From: Mucilaginibacter sp. 14171R-50
GTDB lineage: Bacteria > Bacteroidota > Bacteroidia > Sphingobacteriales > Sphingobacteriaceae
Direction of reading: 5' to 3'
NCBI RefSeq assembly: GCF_010093045.1
Contig: NZ_CP048115.1
Location: forward strand, 2,542,001-2,606,000
DNA length: 64,000 bases
The notes beneath the pieces are model-generated. The model made no database searches, was not told the DNA's origin, and worked only from the letters and a program-made list of their open reading frames with translations. Positions 17,874 to 26,477 of this stretch are shown in pieces (within the stretch, counting starts at the first letter, position 1; each line of letters opens with the position of its first letter). Both the position numbers and the translations under genes were made by a program.

Positions 17874-20489
17874 ATGGAAAGTTACAGCTACCCTGTGCAA
17901 AACGAAAATCTGTTTAAGACTATCATAGATCAGTCGCCCTCGCCCGTGGGCCTATACGTGGGGCGCGATATTGTAATAACCTTAGCTAACGATGCCATAT
18001 TAAAGGTTTGGGACAGGGACCGGTCGGTTATTGGTAAAACCTTCCGCCAGGCGTTGCCCGAACTGGAAAGCCAGCAGTTTTGCGATATACTTGACGAGGT
18101 TTTTGCAACCGGTATTGCTTACCAGGCCTATGCCGAAAAGGTTGACCTTGTTGTGAGTGGCGCACTGCAAACCTTTTATTTTAATTTTACCTATAAGCCG
18201 CTTAAGGATGACAAGGGCGAAGTTTGGGGGATACTAAACACGGCCGAGAATGTAACCGAACTGGTGCTTACGCGCCAGAAACTGGCCGAAGCCGAGGAAC
18301 GGTCAAGGTTCGCGCTCGACTCGGCTGAGATGGGGGCGTGGGATATGGACCCGGTGAGCGAAACCGTAACCTGGGACGACCGCTGTAACGCTTTGTACGG
18401 CTTTGCTAAAGGCGAGGGTACCAGGTATAGCGACGTATTGGCACACATACATCCTCACGATCTTTCAAAAGTGGAAGTAATGGTTAGGGAAGCGCTGAAC
18501 CCTGATGGCTCGGGTATCTACGATGCAACTTTCAGAATAATTGACCCGCATAACAAACAGGTGCGCTGGCTGCGCAGCAAAGGCAAGGCACATTTTAATA
18601 GCGCAGGCAGTTGCATACGGTTTGCCGGCACTACGCTGGATATATCTAACGAGATAAAGGATAAGGAGGAGCAGCGCAAGCTGATGACCCTGATAGATAA
18701 TACATCAGATTTTATAAGCCTGTCTGAAGTTGACGGGAGCGTTAAATACGTTAATGCTGTTGGCCGCAAAATGGTTGGGCTTGATGATGAAGACGCTTTG
18801 CCGCATAATTCGCAGTTTATTATGCCCGAAGAAATTGATAAACTGAAAAACGAGGTAAATAAAGCGCTGGAAGAGCAGGGTAAGTGGAGCGGCGAATGTT
18901 TATATCGCCATTTTAAAACCGGCGAAGCTATACCGGTATATGGTACCACCATGTATATTTACGACCCTAACGGAAAGCCGCAGGGCAGGGCTACCATAGC
19001 CCGCGACCTGCGTTCAGAAATTGCAGGCAAACAGGCGCTTATCAATAGCGAGCACCTTCTGAAAAATATAACCAGCGCCGCCCCCGCCGCCCTGTGGATG
19101 GCCGACGATAAGGGCATGATCATTTATGCCAACGAAACCTGGACAACGTGGACCGGCCAATCAAACGAGCAGTTTTTAGGTAAGGGATGGCTGGAATTTA
19201 TTTTGCCCGAGGACAGGCACCGGGTGGCCGAGAAGTTTTTGGAAGACCTGAAAACACAGCAGCCATATAAAGTTGATTTTAGGATACGCCGTAAAGATGG
19301 TGAGATACGCTGGTGCATTGCTACCGGTAACCCGCAATATAACCACGCCGGTAAATTTATGGGTTACATTGGCGCTTGTACAGATGTAACCGAAAAAACC
19401 ATTGCCGATATAGAGCTGCAGCTAAAGAACGGCGAACTGAACGACCAGATAAAGCAGTTTGAATTTGTGACCGATTTTATGCCCGTGCAGTTGTGGACGG
19501 CCAACACTGCCGGAGAACTGGATTACGTAAACCAACAAACCATTGATTATTTTGGCTTGCCGATGGCAGACGTTATTGGCGAAAGGTGGCTGAACCATGT
19601 ACACGATGACGATCGGGATGGATATATAAGCGCGTGGATGCAGGCCATAAAAACCGGTAGCCTTTACCAGTACGAATTTAGGCTGCGCGATAAAAGCGGT
19701 AATTATAAATGGCACCTGGTAAGGGCATTACCCTTTATATTGGATGGAGAGATAGTAAGGTGGTTTGGTACCAACACCGATATTGACGAACAAAAGCAGA
19801 TGCAGCGCCAAAAAGACGATTTTTTGGGTATTGCCAGCCACGAGTTAAAAACGCCCGTAACCAGCATTAAGGCCTACGCGCAGGTATTGGGCGCCATGCT
19901 AAGCCGCGAGGGAGAGGAAAAAAAGGCTGCCATGGTTATGAAAATGGATGCGCAGCTAAACCGGCTTACCAATTTAATAGGCGATCTGCTTGATGTAACC
20001 AAAATAAACTCGGGCCGGATATTGTTTAACAGGGCATGGTTTGATTTTAACCAGGCCGTGCAGGAAACCCTTCAGGATATTCAGAATACTACGCACAAAC
20101 ACTTGCTGGTGATGGATTTTAAAGAAACCGGCAAGCTTTATTCTGATAAAGAGCGCATTGGGCAGGTGGTAACCAACCTGGTAACCAATGCCATCAAATA
20201 CTCACCTCAAAGCAACCGAATCATCATTAGTACCAGCCGTAGCGGTGACATGGTAACAGTTTGCGTAGAAGACTTTGGTATCGGTATCCCCGAGGATAAG
20301 AAGGAAAAGGTATTTGAACAGTTTTACCGGGTAAGCGGCAGTAAGCAGCATACTTTTCCCGGTTTGGGGCTTGGGTTATATATCTCGAACGAGATAATAC
20401 GCCGCGAAGGCGGAAAAATGTGGGTAAACAGTACAGAAGGAAAAGGGTCTACTTTTTGCTTTTCGTTACCCGTTAACAAAGGCGCGTAA
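17874..20489 (+). CDS. Soluble sensor histidine kinase with five PAS domains
   Basis: An 871-residue kinase without TM segments. Five PAS modules can be outlined at about residues 10-130, 142-260, 270-385, 390-508 and 522-638, several ending in the PAC form (GTTLDIS, ACTDVTEK, GTNTDIDEQ). DHp carries His656 in IASHELKTPV and is followed by a HATPase domain (NLVTNAIKYS, DFGIGIP, GLGLGLYI). It is a multi-input cytosolic sensor. It is divergent from the kaiC operon, and its kinase core resembles that of the operon kinase. The receiver gene at 20552 follows 62 bp later and is the likely partner. Confidence 0.92.
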   Translation: MESYSYPVQNENLFKTIIDQSPSPVGLYVGRDIVITLANDAILKVWDRDRSVIGKTFRQALPELESQQFCDILDEVFATGIAYQAYAEKVDLVVSGALQTFYFNFTYKPLKDDKGEVWGILNTAENVTELVLTRQKLAEAEERSRFALDSAEMGAWDMDPVSETVTWDDRCNALYGFAKGEGTRYSDVLAHIHPHDLSKVEVMVREALNPDGSGIYDATFRIIDPHNKQVRWLRSKGKAHFNSAGSCIRFAGTTLDISNEIKDKEEQRKLMTLIDNTSDFISLSEVDGSVKYVNAVGRKMVGLDDEDALPHNSQFIMPEEIDKLKNEVNKALEEQGKWSGECLYRHFKTGEAIPVYGTTMYIYDPNGKPQGRATIARDLRSEIAGKQALINSEHLLKNITSAAPAALWMADDKGMIIYANETWTTWTGQSNEQFLGKGWLEFILPEDRHRVAEKFLEDLKTQQPYKVDFRIRRKDGEIRWCIATGNPQYNHAGKFMGYIGACTDVTEKTIADIELQLKNGELNDQIKQFEFVTDFMPVQLWTANTAGELDYVNQQTIDYFGLPMADVIGERWLNHVHDDDRDGYISAWMQAIKTGSLYQYEFRLRDKSGNYKWHLVRALPFILDGEIVRWFGTNTDIDEQKQMQRQKDDFLGIASHELKTPVTSIKAYAQVLGAMLSREGEEKKAAMVMKMDAQLNRLTNLIGDLLDVTKINSGRILFNRAWFDFNQAVQETLQDIQNTTHKHLLVMDFKETGKLYSDKERIGQVVTNLVTNAIKYSPQSNRIIISTSRSGDMVTVCVEDFGIGIPEDKKEKVFEQFYRVSGSKQHTFPGLGLGLYISNEIIRREGGKMWVNSTEGKGSTFCFSLPVNKGA

Positions 20490-20551
20490 TTTAACCAGCC
20501 GGTTAATACCCGGTTAAACCTGCCTTATGTTTTCAACTCTAATATCATAAA

Positions 20552-20917
20552 ATGAGCCGGATGCAAAAAAAAATAATGATAGCCGATGATGACCCCGGAA
20601 TAGTGGATGCTGTAGAAATGCTGCTTCAGTTTGAAGGCTATGCCGTAACCACCACATTTGACGGCTCCACGGTGCTGGATATGCAGGACGAACTGCCCGA
20701 TTTACTGCTGCTTGATATATGGATGAGCGGCGAAGACGGCCGCGATATTTGCCGGCAGTTAAAGGCTGCTGCCGCCACCCGTAATATCCCTGTTATCATG
20801 GTGTCGGCCAGCCGAGATATCCAGGAATCGGCATTAGCTGCCGGCGCCGATGATTTTTTGGCTAAGCCTTTCGAAATGAACGAGCTGTTAGAAAAGATAG
20901 AACGGTTGACGCATTAA
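20552..20917 (+). CDS. Stand-alone response regulator receiver protein
   Basis: A 121-residue CheY-like receiver with no output domain. The acidic pair is D12-D13/D14 in ADDDPG, the phosphorylated Asp is D55 in LLLLDIWMSG, and the Lys is K105 in FLAKPF. A MVSAS segment carries the conserved Ser/Thr position. Without an effector it must act by protein contact or as a phosphate carrier. It lies 62 bp after the five-PAS kinase, so it is the likely partner. Confidence 0.9.
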   Translation: MSRMQKKIMIADDDPGIVDAVEMLLQFEGYAVTTTFDGSTVLDMQDELPDLLLLDIWMSGEDGRDICRQLKAAAATRNIPVIMVSASRDIQESALAAGADDFLAKPFEMNELLEKIERLTH

Positions 20918-20991
20918 GGGTGCTAATAAAGGATTTCACCCCCGCGACGCCTTCTTTGCGAAGCGAAGAGATCCATAGCAAATTACTGAAA

Positions 20992-21438
20992 CTATTTCTT
21001 TTTAGTGTCAGGCTGCTCTACCTTATTTCTGTCTTCTGCCCTCCAGGGTTCGTAATGTAAGCCTGGTGTAAGCCAGTATAACAAAGCCACCCGCGAATAC
21101 CGGTAGTTAAAAGGTGATAAAACGAATATCACACCCAGTAACACGGCCACATAAAGCCACGGCGAGTTTGACCCTGTCAGGATGTGCAGACCCACCGCGA
21201 AGGTTACCATCTCTGCAACGTTAAAAGCGTAACTTATAAACATAGCCACATACCAGTATCCCGGTTCGCGCTCGTAATGAAGCCCGCAATGCGAGCATCG
21301 CTCGTGCATTTTTTGCGAACCAAAGTTGTAGGTAGGTGTGCTGTAAATATCGCCCCTGCGGCAGCGCGGGCATTTAGCTTTTATGTAAGCTTCTAAAACA
21401 GGTACGTAGCTGGCGGGTTTTATGTTTGTAGGTGTCAT
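20992..21438 (-). CDS. DUF983 family membrane protein
   Basis: A 148-residue protein with the typical KCPRCRRG zinc-ribbon-like start, then CSHCGLHYEREPGYWYVAMFISYA, followed by two TM segments. This is the DUF983 layout, whose members are often beside haem or cytochrome genes; function is not firmly known. Its ATG overlaps the AraC stop by four bases (ATGA), so it is co-translated with the regulator upstream. Confidence 0.87.
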   Translation of the reverse strand: MTPTNIKPASYVPVLEAYIKAKCPRCRRGDIYSTPTYNFGSQKMHERCSHCGLHYEREPGYWYVAMFISYAFNVAEMVTFAVGLHILTGSNSPWLYVAVLLGVIFVLSPFNYRYSRVALLYWLTPGLHYEPWRAEDRNKVEQPDTKKK

Positions 21439-22313
21439 TGGGCAATGGGGTTTTTCCGGAAATCCTCGGGGGTTAGGCCGGTATATTTTTTAAAAAATTT
21501 GGTGAAGTACGAGTTATCAGCAAAATTAAGCTTGGAGGCAATTTCTGTGATGTTAAGGTCCAGGTTTACCAGCAGGCGCTTTGCCTCTAATATTACGCGG
21601 TTGCGTATAACCTCGCCCGCGGGGATACCCAGCATATCATTACATAACGCGTTTAAATGGTTGGGCGTAATGTACAGCAGGGCCGCGTAATCTTTTGGCA
21701 GGCGCAGGGTAGCAAAGTTTTTATCGGTAAGCTTTTTAAAACTTTGCAGCAACGTATAATTATAGTTTGGCGTGGTATTTTGGCTGCTGTATACGCCGTG
21801 CCTTGCCACTAAAATAAATAATTGCAGCATTAGCGCGCGTATCATATCCATAGCCATATGGCCCGGGCCATGGCTCTCTGCTATCAACTGTTCAAACAGG
21901 GCGGTAACCTGCAGTTGTTTATCTGCGCTTATGTTTATTACTTCGTCATCAACATTGCCGGTAAAAAACGGCAGGCTTTCCAGGTAATCTGGCCGCAGCA
22001 GGAACGACTGGAAAAATTCCGCTGAAAAATTGATGATATAACCATCTACCGGGCCTTCAAAACTCCACCGGTGCACCTGCCCCGGCGACATAAAATAGAT
22101 CTGGTGAGGCTCAACAGGGAAGTATTTAAAGTCGATAGAATGTTTGCCGCTGCCTTTTGTAAAAAAAACTACGTGGTAAAACGTGTGCTTGTGGGGCAGG
22201 CTAAGGTTTTGATGTTTTTGCAGATACGGCGCAAAACGGCTGATGAGCAGATCACTGTGCTGATGATCAGCCAGGGAACAAATATCATAAACCGGGAATG
22301 CTTTTTTCATCAT
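21435..22313 (-). CDS. AraC family transcriptional regulator with N-terminal cupin
   Basis: Start taken at ATG 22313; a GTG one codon earlier is also possible. The roughly 292-residue protein has an N-terminal cupin sensor part (SLPHKHTFYHVVFFTKGSG, FYFMSPGQVHRW-like strands) and a C-terminal AraC double HTH (LPKDYAALLYITPNHLN and IASKLNFADNSYFTKFFKKYTGLTPEDFRKN). It probably senses a small ligand and activates genes. The DUF983 gene overlaps its 3' end by 4 bp on the same strand. Confidence 0.9.
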   Translation of the reverse strand: MMKKAFPVYDICSLADHQHSDLLISRFAPYLQKHQNLSLPHKHTFYHVVFFTKGSGKHSIDFKYFPVEPHQIYFMSPGQVHRWSFEGPVDGYIINFSAEFFQSFLLRPDYLESLPFFTGNVDDEVINISADKQLQVTALFEQLIAESHGPGHMAMDMIRALMLQLFILVARHGVYSSQNTTPNYNYTLLQSFKKLTDKNFATLRLPKDYAALLYITPNHLNALCNDMLGIPAGEVIRNRVILEAKRLLVNLDLNITEIASKLNFADNSYFTKFFKKYTGLTPEDFRKNPIAQ

Positions 22314-22825
22314 CACAAAGATAGTTAACTATTACCTGTAGTAATGGTGTAAAATGGTGTTGTTATGGTATTTTTTACCGATTTATGATTTTGCAAAATT
22401 TCTTAATGTCCTTGCCATGCGCCACCCACCATGTTCTGCCCGCTTTCACCCGAAGCTGTTTTGCTGACGGGATTTACAATCGCTCCCCTAACGTCATTGC
22501 GAGCGTAGCGTGGCAATCATCGATAGAAAGCCACCCGCCAGCAAAGTACTGCTCTAACGACGCCTCAAAATGCGGCATTGGACTGTTGGTAACAACCACT
22601 GACGGTTCATACAGCCCACAACCATTGCTAACGAAGGGCTATATTATACGATTGTTCGCCAAACACTCCCCCGCAACCACAACTCGCACCAAACATTTTA
22701 AAACCTTTTGTTCAGCACGACAAATCGTTCAGCGACGCGAAGTATCGCGTCTCTGGTATAAATAAAGTTCACGGCATTTACATATAACTAATCTACTTTA
22801 AAATTAACTTATTAATTTCACCCCC
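22314..22825. repeat. 512-bp gap holding a copy of a ~200-bp dispersed repeat
   Basis: A unit at about 22392-22590 is similar to 46332-46530: both carry the string GAAGCTGTTTTGCTGACGGG and CGTCATTGCGAGCGTAGCGT, then AAAATGCGGCATTGG. Within it, CGTCATTGCGAGCG... with GATAGAAA is the shorter dispersed palindromic repeat. A hairpin GACGCGA-AGTA-TCGCGTC lies at 22734-22751 and has a near-copy at 32763-32780. A 126-codon open frame across this region is repeat sequence and is not supported as a gene. Confidence 0.7.
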
Positions 22826-23458
22826 ATGCAAAAACCTGACAGTCTTATTTTTGATATGGACGGTACCCTTTGGGATGCCGTTGACACTTACGCCCACTCA
22901 TGGAATGTTGTTTTCGCGGAGCAGGGTATCGATAAAACAATTACGCGCGATGTTTTAGCCGGCATGGTGGGCTGGGAAGGGAAAAAGGTTATTGAGGTTT
23001 TAATGCCTGATCTGGAGCATGACAGAAGAATTGAAATATACGATATGGTGAACGGCCAACGCCATAACCTGATCAGCGAAAAGGGCGGCATATTGTACGA
23101 GGGTGTGAAAGACGGCCTTAAACTGCTGGCCGAAAAGTACCCGCTTTTTATACTAAGCAACTGCGCCAAAGGCATTATCAGGCAGTTTATTGACTGGGCG
23201 GGGATAAACGACCTGATAAAGGACGAGATGGCACATGGCGTAAACTTTATGCCTAAAAACCATAACATCAAACTATTGATGGATAAGCACGGGCTTAACA
23301 GCCCTGTTTACGTTGGTGATACCGCCGGTGATGGCGAGCAAAGTCGCCTGGCGGGAATACCCTTTGTATTTGTAAGTTACGGCTTTGGCCAAACAGACGA
23401 TTACGATCTTAAGTTCAACGATTTTACCTCGCTGGTAAATCATTTTGTGAACTTATAG
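22826..23458 (+). CDS. HAD superfamily hydrolase (paralogue of the one at 3840)
   Basis: A 210-residue HAD phosphatase. Motif I is FDMDGTLWDA (D10, D12), motif II is LFILSNCAKG, motif IV is VGDTAGDGEQ, followed by VSYGFGQ. It has a helical subfamily-IA cap. The overall architecture and several motifs match the 3840-4484 protein, which marks them as paralogues. Substrate unknown; phosphoglycolate-like or sugar phosphates are the usual guess. It stands alone, with its stop about 65 bp from the convergent minus-strand pair. Confidence 0.87.
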   Translation: MQKPDSLIFDMDGTLWDAVDTYAHSWNVVFAEQGIDKTITRDVLAGMVGWEGKKVIEVLMPDLEHDRRIEIYDMVNGQRHNLISEKGGILYEGVKDGLKLLAEKYPLFILSNCAKGIIRQFIDWAGINDLIKDEMAHGVNFMPKNHNIKLLMDKHGLNSPVYVGDTAGDGEQSRLAGIPFVFVSYGFGQTDDYDLKFNDFTSLVNHFVNL

Positions 23459-23525
23459 AGCCCACCTGTAGCCATTGCCCCGGTGCAGCGAATTGACGGG
23501 GTGGTTGCAATGATTTGGCCGTGTT

Positions 23526-23846
23526 TCAAAACAGTTTATCTGCCTTTCCGGAGTTAGGCGTAAGTATCTTGCTTAAGTTGTATTGTCTGTCGGGGTCGTT
23601 GTTACCCTTTATAAGCCCTTTAGAGAACAATCCCTCCAGTACCTCACGGGTTTGCTTCAGGTGTGTAGCCGTATCTGTTTGCGGCTCTAATTCGTTGAGT
23701 TTAGCGGCTACCTCAGGCGCTGTGGCATATTCCAGCTGCGCCAGGGCATAGATCACATTGTCCTGCATAGAAGCCCCTGCATCATACTCGTGCGGCACAT
23801 GCAGGGGCTTGTAGTCTTTTAAAAAATCCTGGTCGGGGCTATCCAT
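23526..23846 (-). CDS. Hypothetical protein, possible winged-helix
   Basis: A 106-residue soluble protein. LAQLEYATAPEVAAKLNELEPQTDTATHLKQTREVLEGLFSKGLIKG looks like a small winged-helix or HTH-like block (helix, turn, helix, wing). No named family is recognised. It starts 1 bp after the stop of the DUF2383-like gene on the same strand and is probably co-transcribed. Confidence 0.55.
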   Translation of the reverse strand: MDSPDQDFLKDYKPLHVPHEYDAGASMQDNVIYALAQLEYATAPEVAAKLNELEPQTDTATHLKQTREVLEGLFSKGLIKGNNDPDRQYNLSKILTPNSGKADKLF

Positions 23847-23847
23847 G

Positions 23848-24324
23848 TTATGCTACGTTTTTGCTTGAATCGCGCAGGGCCTTAATGGCATCGTGCGCTA
23901 TTTTTAAACCGTTTATATGATTATTCAGCAGGCTTACAACCTGTTCGTCCTCCCATATCAGTTCCTTATCATCAAGGGCTTTTCTATAAGCGCTTTTGGC
24001 TACGTCTTCACCGTATTCGCAGTCGGACAGTACCGAAACGTTATCCTTTTTGGTGAAAGCCGATTTTACGTCCATCCAGGCATGATAAAACTTCCCTGAA
24101 AGGGTAGTGCCGTCGGTAGGCGAGCCGCCCAGCAAGTGGATGTAATCGTTCAACTCGTTTACATATCCTTTGCTCTGGTCAATATACCCTTCAAACACTG
24201 TTTTTAAAGCGGTGTCTTGTGTGCCTTCAACAGCTTTTTGATAACCCGTTATCCGGTCGTTATTTATCTTTATCAGATCGTTCAATGCCGATATCTGGTG
24301 TTGTATGTGTTGTAATGTTCCCAT
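23848..24324 (-). CDS. PA2169/DUF2383 family four-helix-bundle protein
   Basis: A 158-residue protein. Long amphipathic helices such as ISALNDLIKINNDRITGYQKAVEGT and LKTVFEGYIDQSKGYVNELNDYI, and the later CEYGEDVAKSAYRKALDD, match ferritin-like DUF2383 proteins. They are often stress-related. No metal ligands can be certified from the sequence. It begins the two-gene unit with the 106-residue protein downstream. Confidence 0.75.
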   Translation of the reverse strand: MGTLQHIQHQISALNDLIKINNDRITGYQKAVEGTQDTALKTVFEGYIDQSKGYVNELNDYIHLLGGSPTDGTTLSGKFYHAWMDVKSAFTKKDNVSVLSDCEYGEDVAKSAYRKALDDKELIWEDEQVVSLLNNHINGLKIAHDAIKALRDSSKNVA

Positions 24325-24512
24325 GTTGATAGCTTTTCTTTGCTAAACATGGCGTTGGAGTTAAATGTTTTGAGTTTATAGAAAATATATTAATCAAATA
24401 AAACCTGTCACGTCTTGCGGCCGATTGCGCGGCAATTGTCGATAGAAAGGCAGGAGGTAAGCATGTCGCAGATCGCCCACATCGCCACGCTACCCGCAAT
24501 AACGCGTTTTTA
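24325..24512. repeat. 188-bp gap with degenerate repeat
   Basis: A stretch about 24408-24500 carries CGTCTTGCGGCC...GCAATTGTCGATAGAAAGG and then ...ATCGCCACGCTACCCGCAATAACGC, which resembles a degraded inverted pair of the CGTCATTGCGAG...GATAGAAA repeat family. No gene is seen. Confidence 0.4.
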
Positions 24513-25289
24513 CTATTTATACAATTCCTGCTCTTCCGTATAATACGTTTTGCGCGATTTTTCGTCTATCAGTATCGGCGCGCCTTTGGGGCTATGCTTC
24601 TTCTTTGAATTATGAATCAGCATAAAATCGCGCACTTCGCCGGCTATGATATCAGGGTTTGCCTTGATGATCTCTTTTTCGGCGTTTTTTAAAACGGAAT
24701 GGATGGAACCTACCAGGTCCTTCACTTTCCCCTCCGGGATCTTATTACATACCGAAAACGGCGATATACCCGCATCCCACAATATCTCGTCGGCATAAGC
24801 ATTGCCAATGCCGCGAATGATCTTTTGATCGAGCAATACGGTTTTGATGTTAGTTTTCTTTTTGCCCAGGATGCCGGTTAAGTAATCCAAACCTGCACCG
24901 GGCGATAAGGCGTCGGGCGCGTCTTTGGCATCGGGGTTAAGGGTAGGGGTGGCAATCCCCTGAAAATCCGTAAGCACCAGGCCGGTATCGTCGGTAAATA
25001 ACAGCTCTATTATGGGATATTTATTATCGTGTTTGCCCTCAAACAAAAAAAGTTTGCCGTGCAGCATCAGGTGCATGCCCAACACATCCCCTTTGCTGAA
25101 TTTAAAGAACAGTTCTTTCCCGTCGCGATAAACCGAAGAAAGCTTTTGCCCACGCAGGGTGTCTTGTAATTCCTTGTAGGTAACGTTTAGTTTTGGAGCT
25201 TTATGTACGGTTACCTGTTTAAGGGCTTTACCGCTTAGCTTTTTATCAAGGTTATGACTGAAAACCTGCAGATCGGGTAGTTCGGGCAT
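24513..25289 (-). CDS. Fpg/Nei family DNA glycosylase without a zinc finger
   Basis: A 258-residue protein beginning MPELPDLQVF, so the catalytic P2 and E3 are present. HLMLHGKLFLF and the central helix-two-turn-helix (QKIIRGIGNAYADEILWDAGISP) are in place. The C-terminal end is KKKHSPKGAPILIDEKSRKTYYT..., with no cysteines where the usual CxxC...CxxC zinc finger should be. That makes it a zincless-finger glycosylase of the NEIL1/Nei-like type, cutting oxidised bases. A second, zinc-finger-bearing paralogue is at 62857-63591. Confidence 0.85.
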   Translation of the reverse strand: MPELPDLQVFSHNLDKKLSGKALKQVTVHKAPKLNVTYKELQDTLRGQKLSSVYRDGKELFFKFSKGDVLGMHLMLHGKLFLFEGKHDNKYPIIELLFTDDTGLVLTDFQGIATPTLNPDAKDAPDALSPGAGLDYLTGILGKKKTNIKTVLLDQKIIRGIGNAYADEILWDAGISPFSVCNKIPEGKVKDLVGSIHSVLKNAEKEIIKANPDIIAGEVRDFMLIHNSKKKHSPKGAPILIDEKSRKTYYTEEQELYK

Positions 25290-25414
25290 GATGCTGTTTT
25301 TTAGATCACTAAATTAAGCTTAGGTATAAATAAAACAATAGCCCCGGTTAAAAGTTGTCAACCAAAGTCCCTTTTATAACGTATCTGTTATAGGGCTTTA
25401 CTAAATTAATACAA

Positions 25415-26473
25415 ATGCCACATATAGCAGCAATTTCTAAGATAGATCTACCGGACAAGGTTGACCAGCAGCAGGTAAAAAAGCAGGCACGCGAAATTTT
25501 CCTGGCCAATTTTCCACAGGCCGACAGGCTCATTCAGGCTTTTGATAATACCGGCATTGTAACCCGCAACTTCGCGAAGCCGATAAGCTACTATGCAGAA
25601 AATACCACTTTTAAGCAGCGGAATGATGATTATATAAAACTGTCGCTGCAATATTCGGTAGAGGCCATTGAAACGGTTATTGCAAAGGCAGGCATTAGTA
25701 AAGCACAAATTACCGATATCATATTTATATCTACTACCGGCCTGGCCACCCCAAGTATAGATGCGCTGATTATCGATCGAATGCAACTTGATCCGCATAT
25801 AAACCGCACGCCGGTTTGGGGCTTGGGCTGCGCAGGCGGGGTGTCGGGTATGGCAAAGGCGAATATAGCGGCAAAGGCAAACCCCGATGCGGTGGTGCTG
25901 CTGGTTGCTGTGGAACTTTGCTCGCTTACGCTCATAAAAAACGATTATAGTAAAAGTAATTTCATAGGGTCGAGCTTGTTCTCTGACGGGATAGCGGCAT
26001 GCCTTATAAAAGGCGATAATCATGAATATGTTGCACCTAAAGTGGAGATAAAAGCGGCCAGCAGTAAACTATACTATAATTCGCTTGATGTAATGGGCTG
26101 GGATTTTGGCGAAGAGGGTTTCAAGGTGGTTTTTTCTAAGGATATCCCAACCTTTATTCACCGGAACATCAGGCATGATATTGATGATTTTTTAGCAAAG
26201 CAAGGCCTGCAGCTTAGCGATATCAAAAACTTTATTTTTCATCCCGGCGGCAAAAAGGTGCTGGATGCGTATGCCGATGCTTTAGGTATTGAAAGCGACT
26301 TTTTGAAAAACACCCGCGAGGTAATGAACAACAACGGTAACATGAGCAGCGTAACAGTGCTTTATGTGCTGGAAAGGTTTATGACCGATGGTTTTACCGA
26401 TGGTTACGGGCTGATGCTGGCCATGGGGCCAGGCTTTAGCAGCGAAATGGTTCTACTGGATATGAAAAACTAA
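25415..26473 (+). CDS. Type III polyketide synthase (chalcone/stilbene-synthase-like)
   Basis: A 352-residue ketosynthase. The Cys-His-Asn triad is visible: C139 in GLGCAGGVSG, H276 in FHPGGKKV and N309 in the NGNMSS motif. No acyl-carrier domain is present, as usual for type III enzymes that take acyl-CoA directly. The bacterial BpsA type makes triketide alkylpyrones from long-chain acyl-CoA and malonyl-CoA. The next gene, 4 bp away, encodes an isoprenylcysteine-methyltransferase-like protein, matching the BpsA-BpsB pair of Bacillus. Product length is not readable from sequence. Confidence 0.92.
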   Translation: MPHIAAISKIDLPDKVDQQQVKKQAREIFLANFPQADRLIQAFDNTGIVTRNFAKPISYYAENTTFKQRNDDYIKLSLQYSVEAIETVIAKAGISKAQITDIIFISTTGLATPSIDALIIDRMQLDPHINRTPVWGLGCAGGVSGMAKANIAAKANPDAVVLLVAVELCSLTLIKNDYSKSNFIGSSLFSDGIAACLIKGDNHEYVAPKVEIKAASSKLYYNSLDVMGWDFGEEGFKVVFSKDIPTFIHRNIRHDIDDFLAKQGLQLSDIKNFIFHPGGKKVLDAYADALGIESDFLKNTREVMNNNGNMSSVTVLYVLERFMTDGFTDGYGLMLAMGPGFSSEMVLLDMKN

Positions 26474-26477
26474 TCAC

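Noticed and set aside
22385..22765. A 126-codon frame in the gap before the second HAD gene
   Set aside because: It spans the dispersed repeat, with matching blocks near 46.4 kb; the product has no family features.
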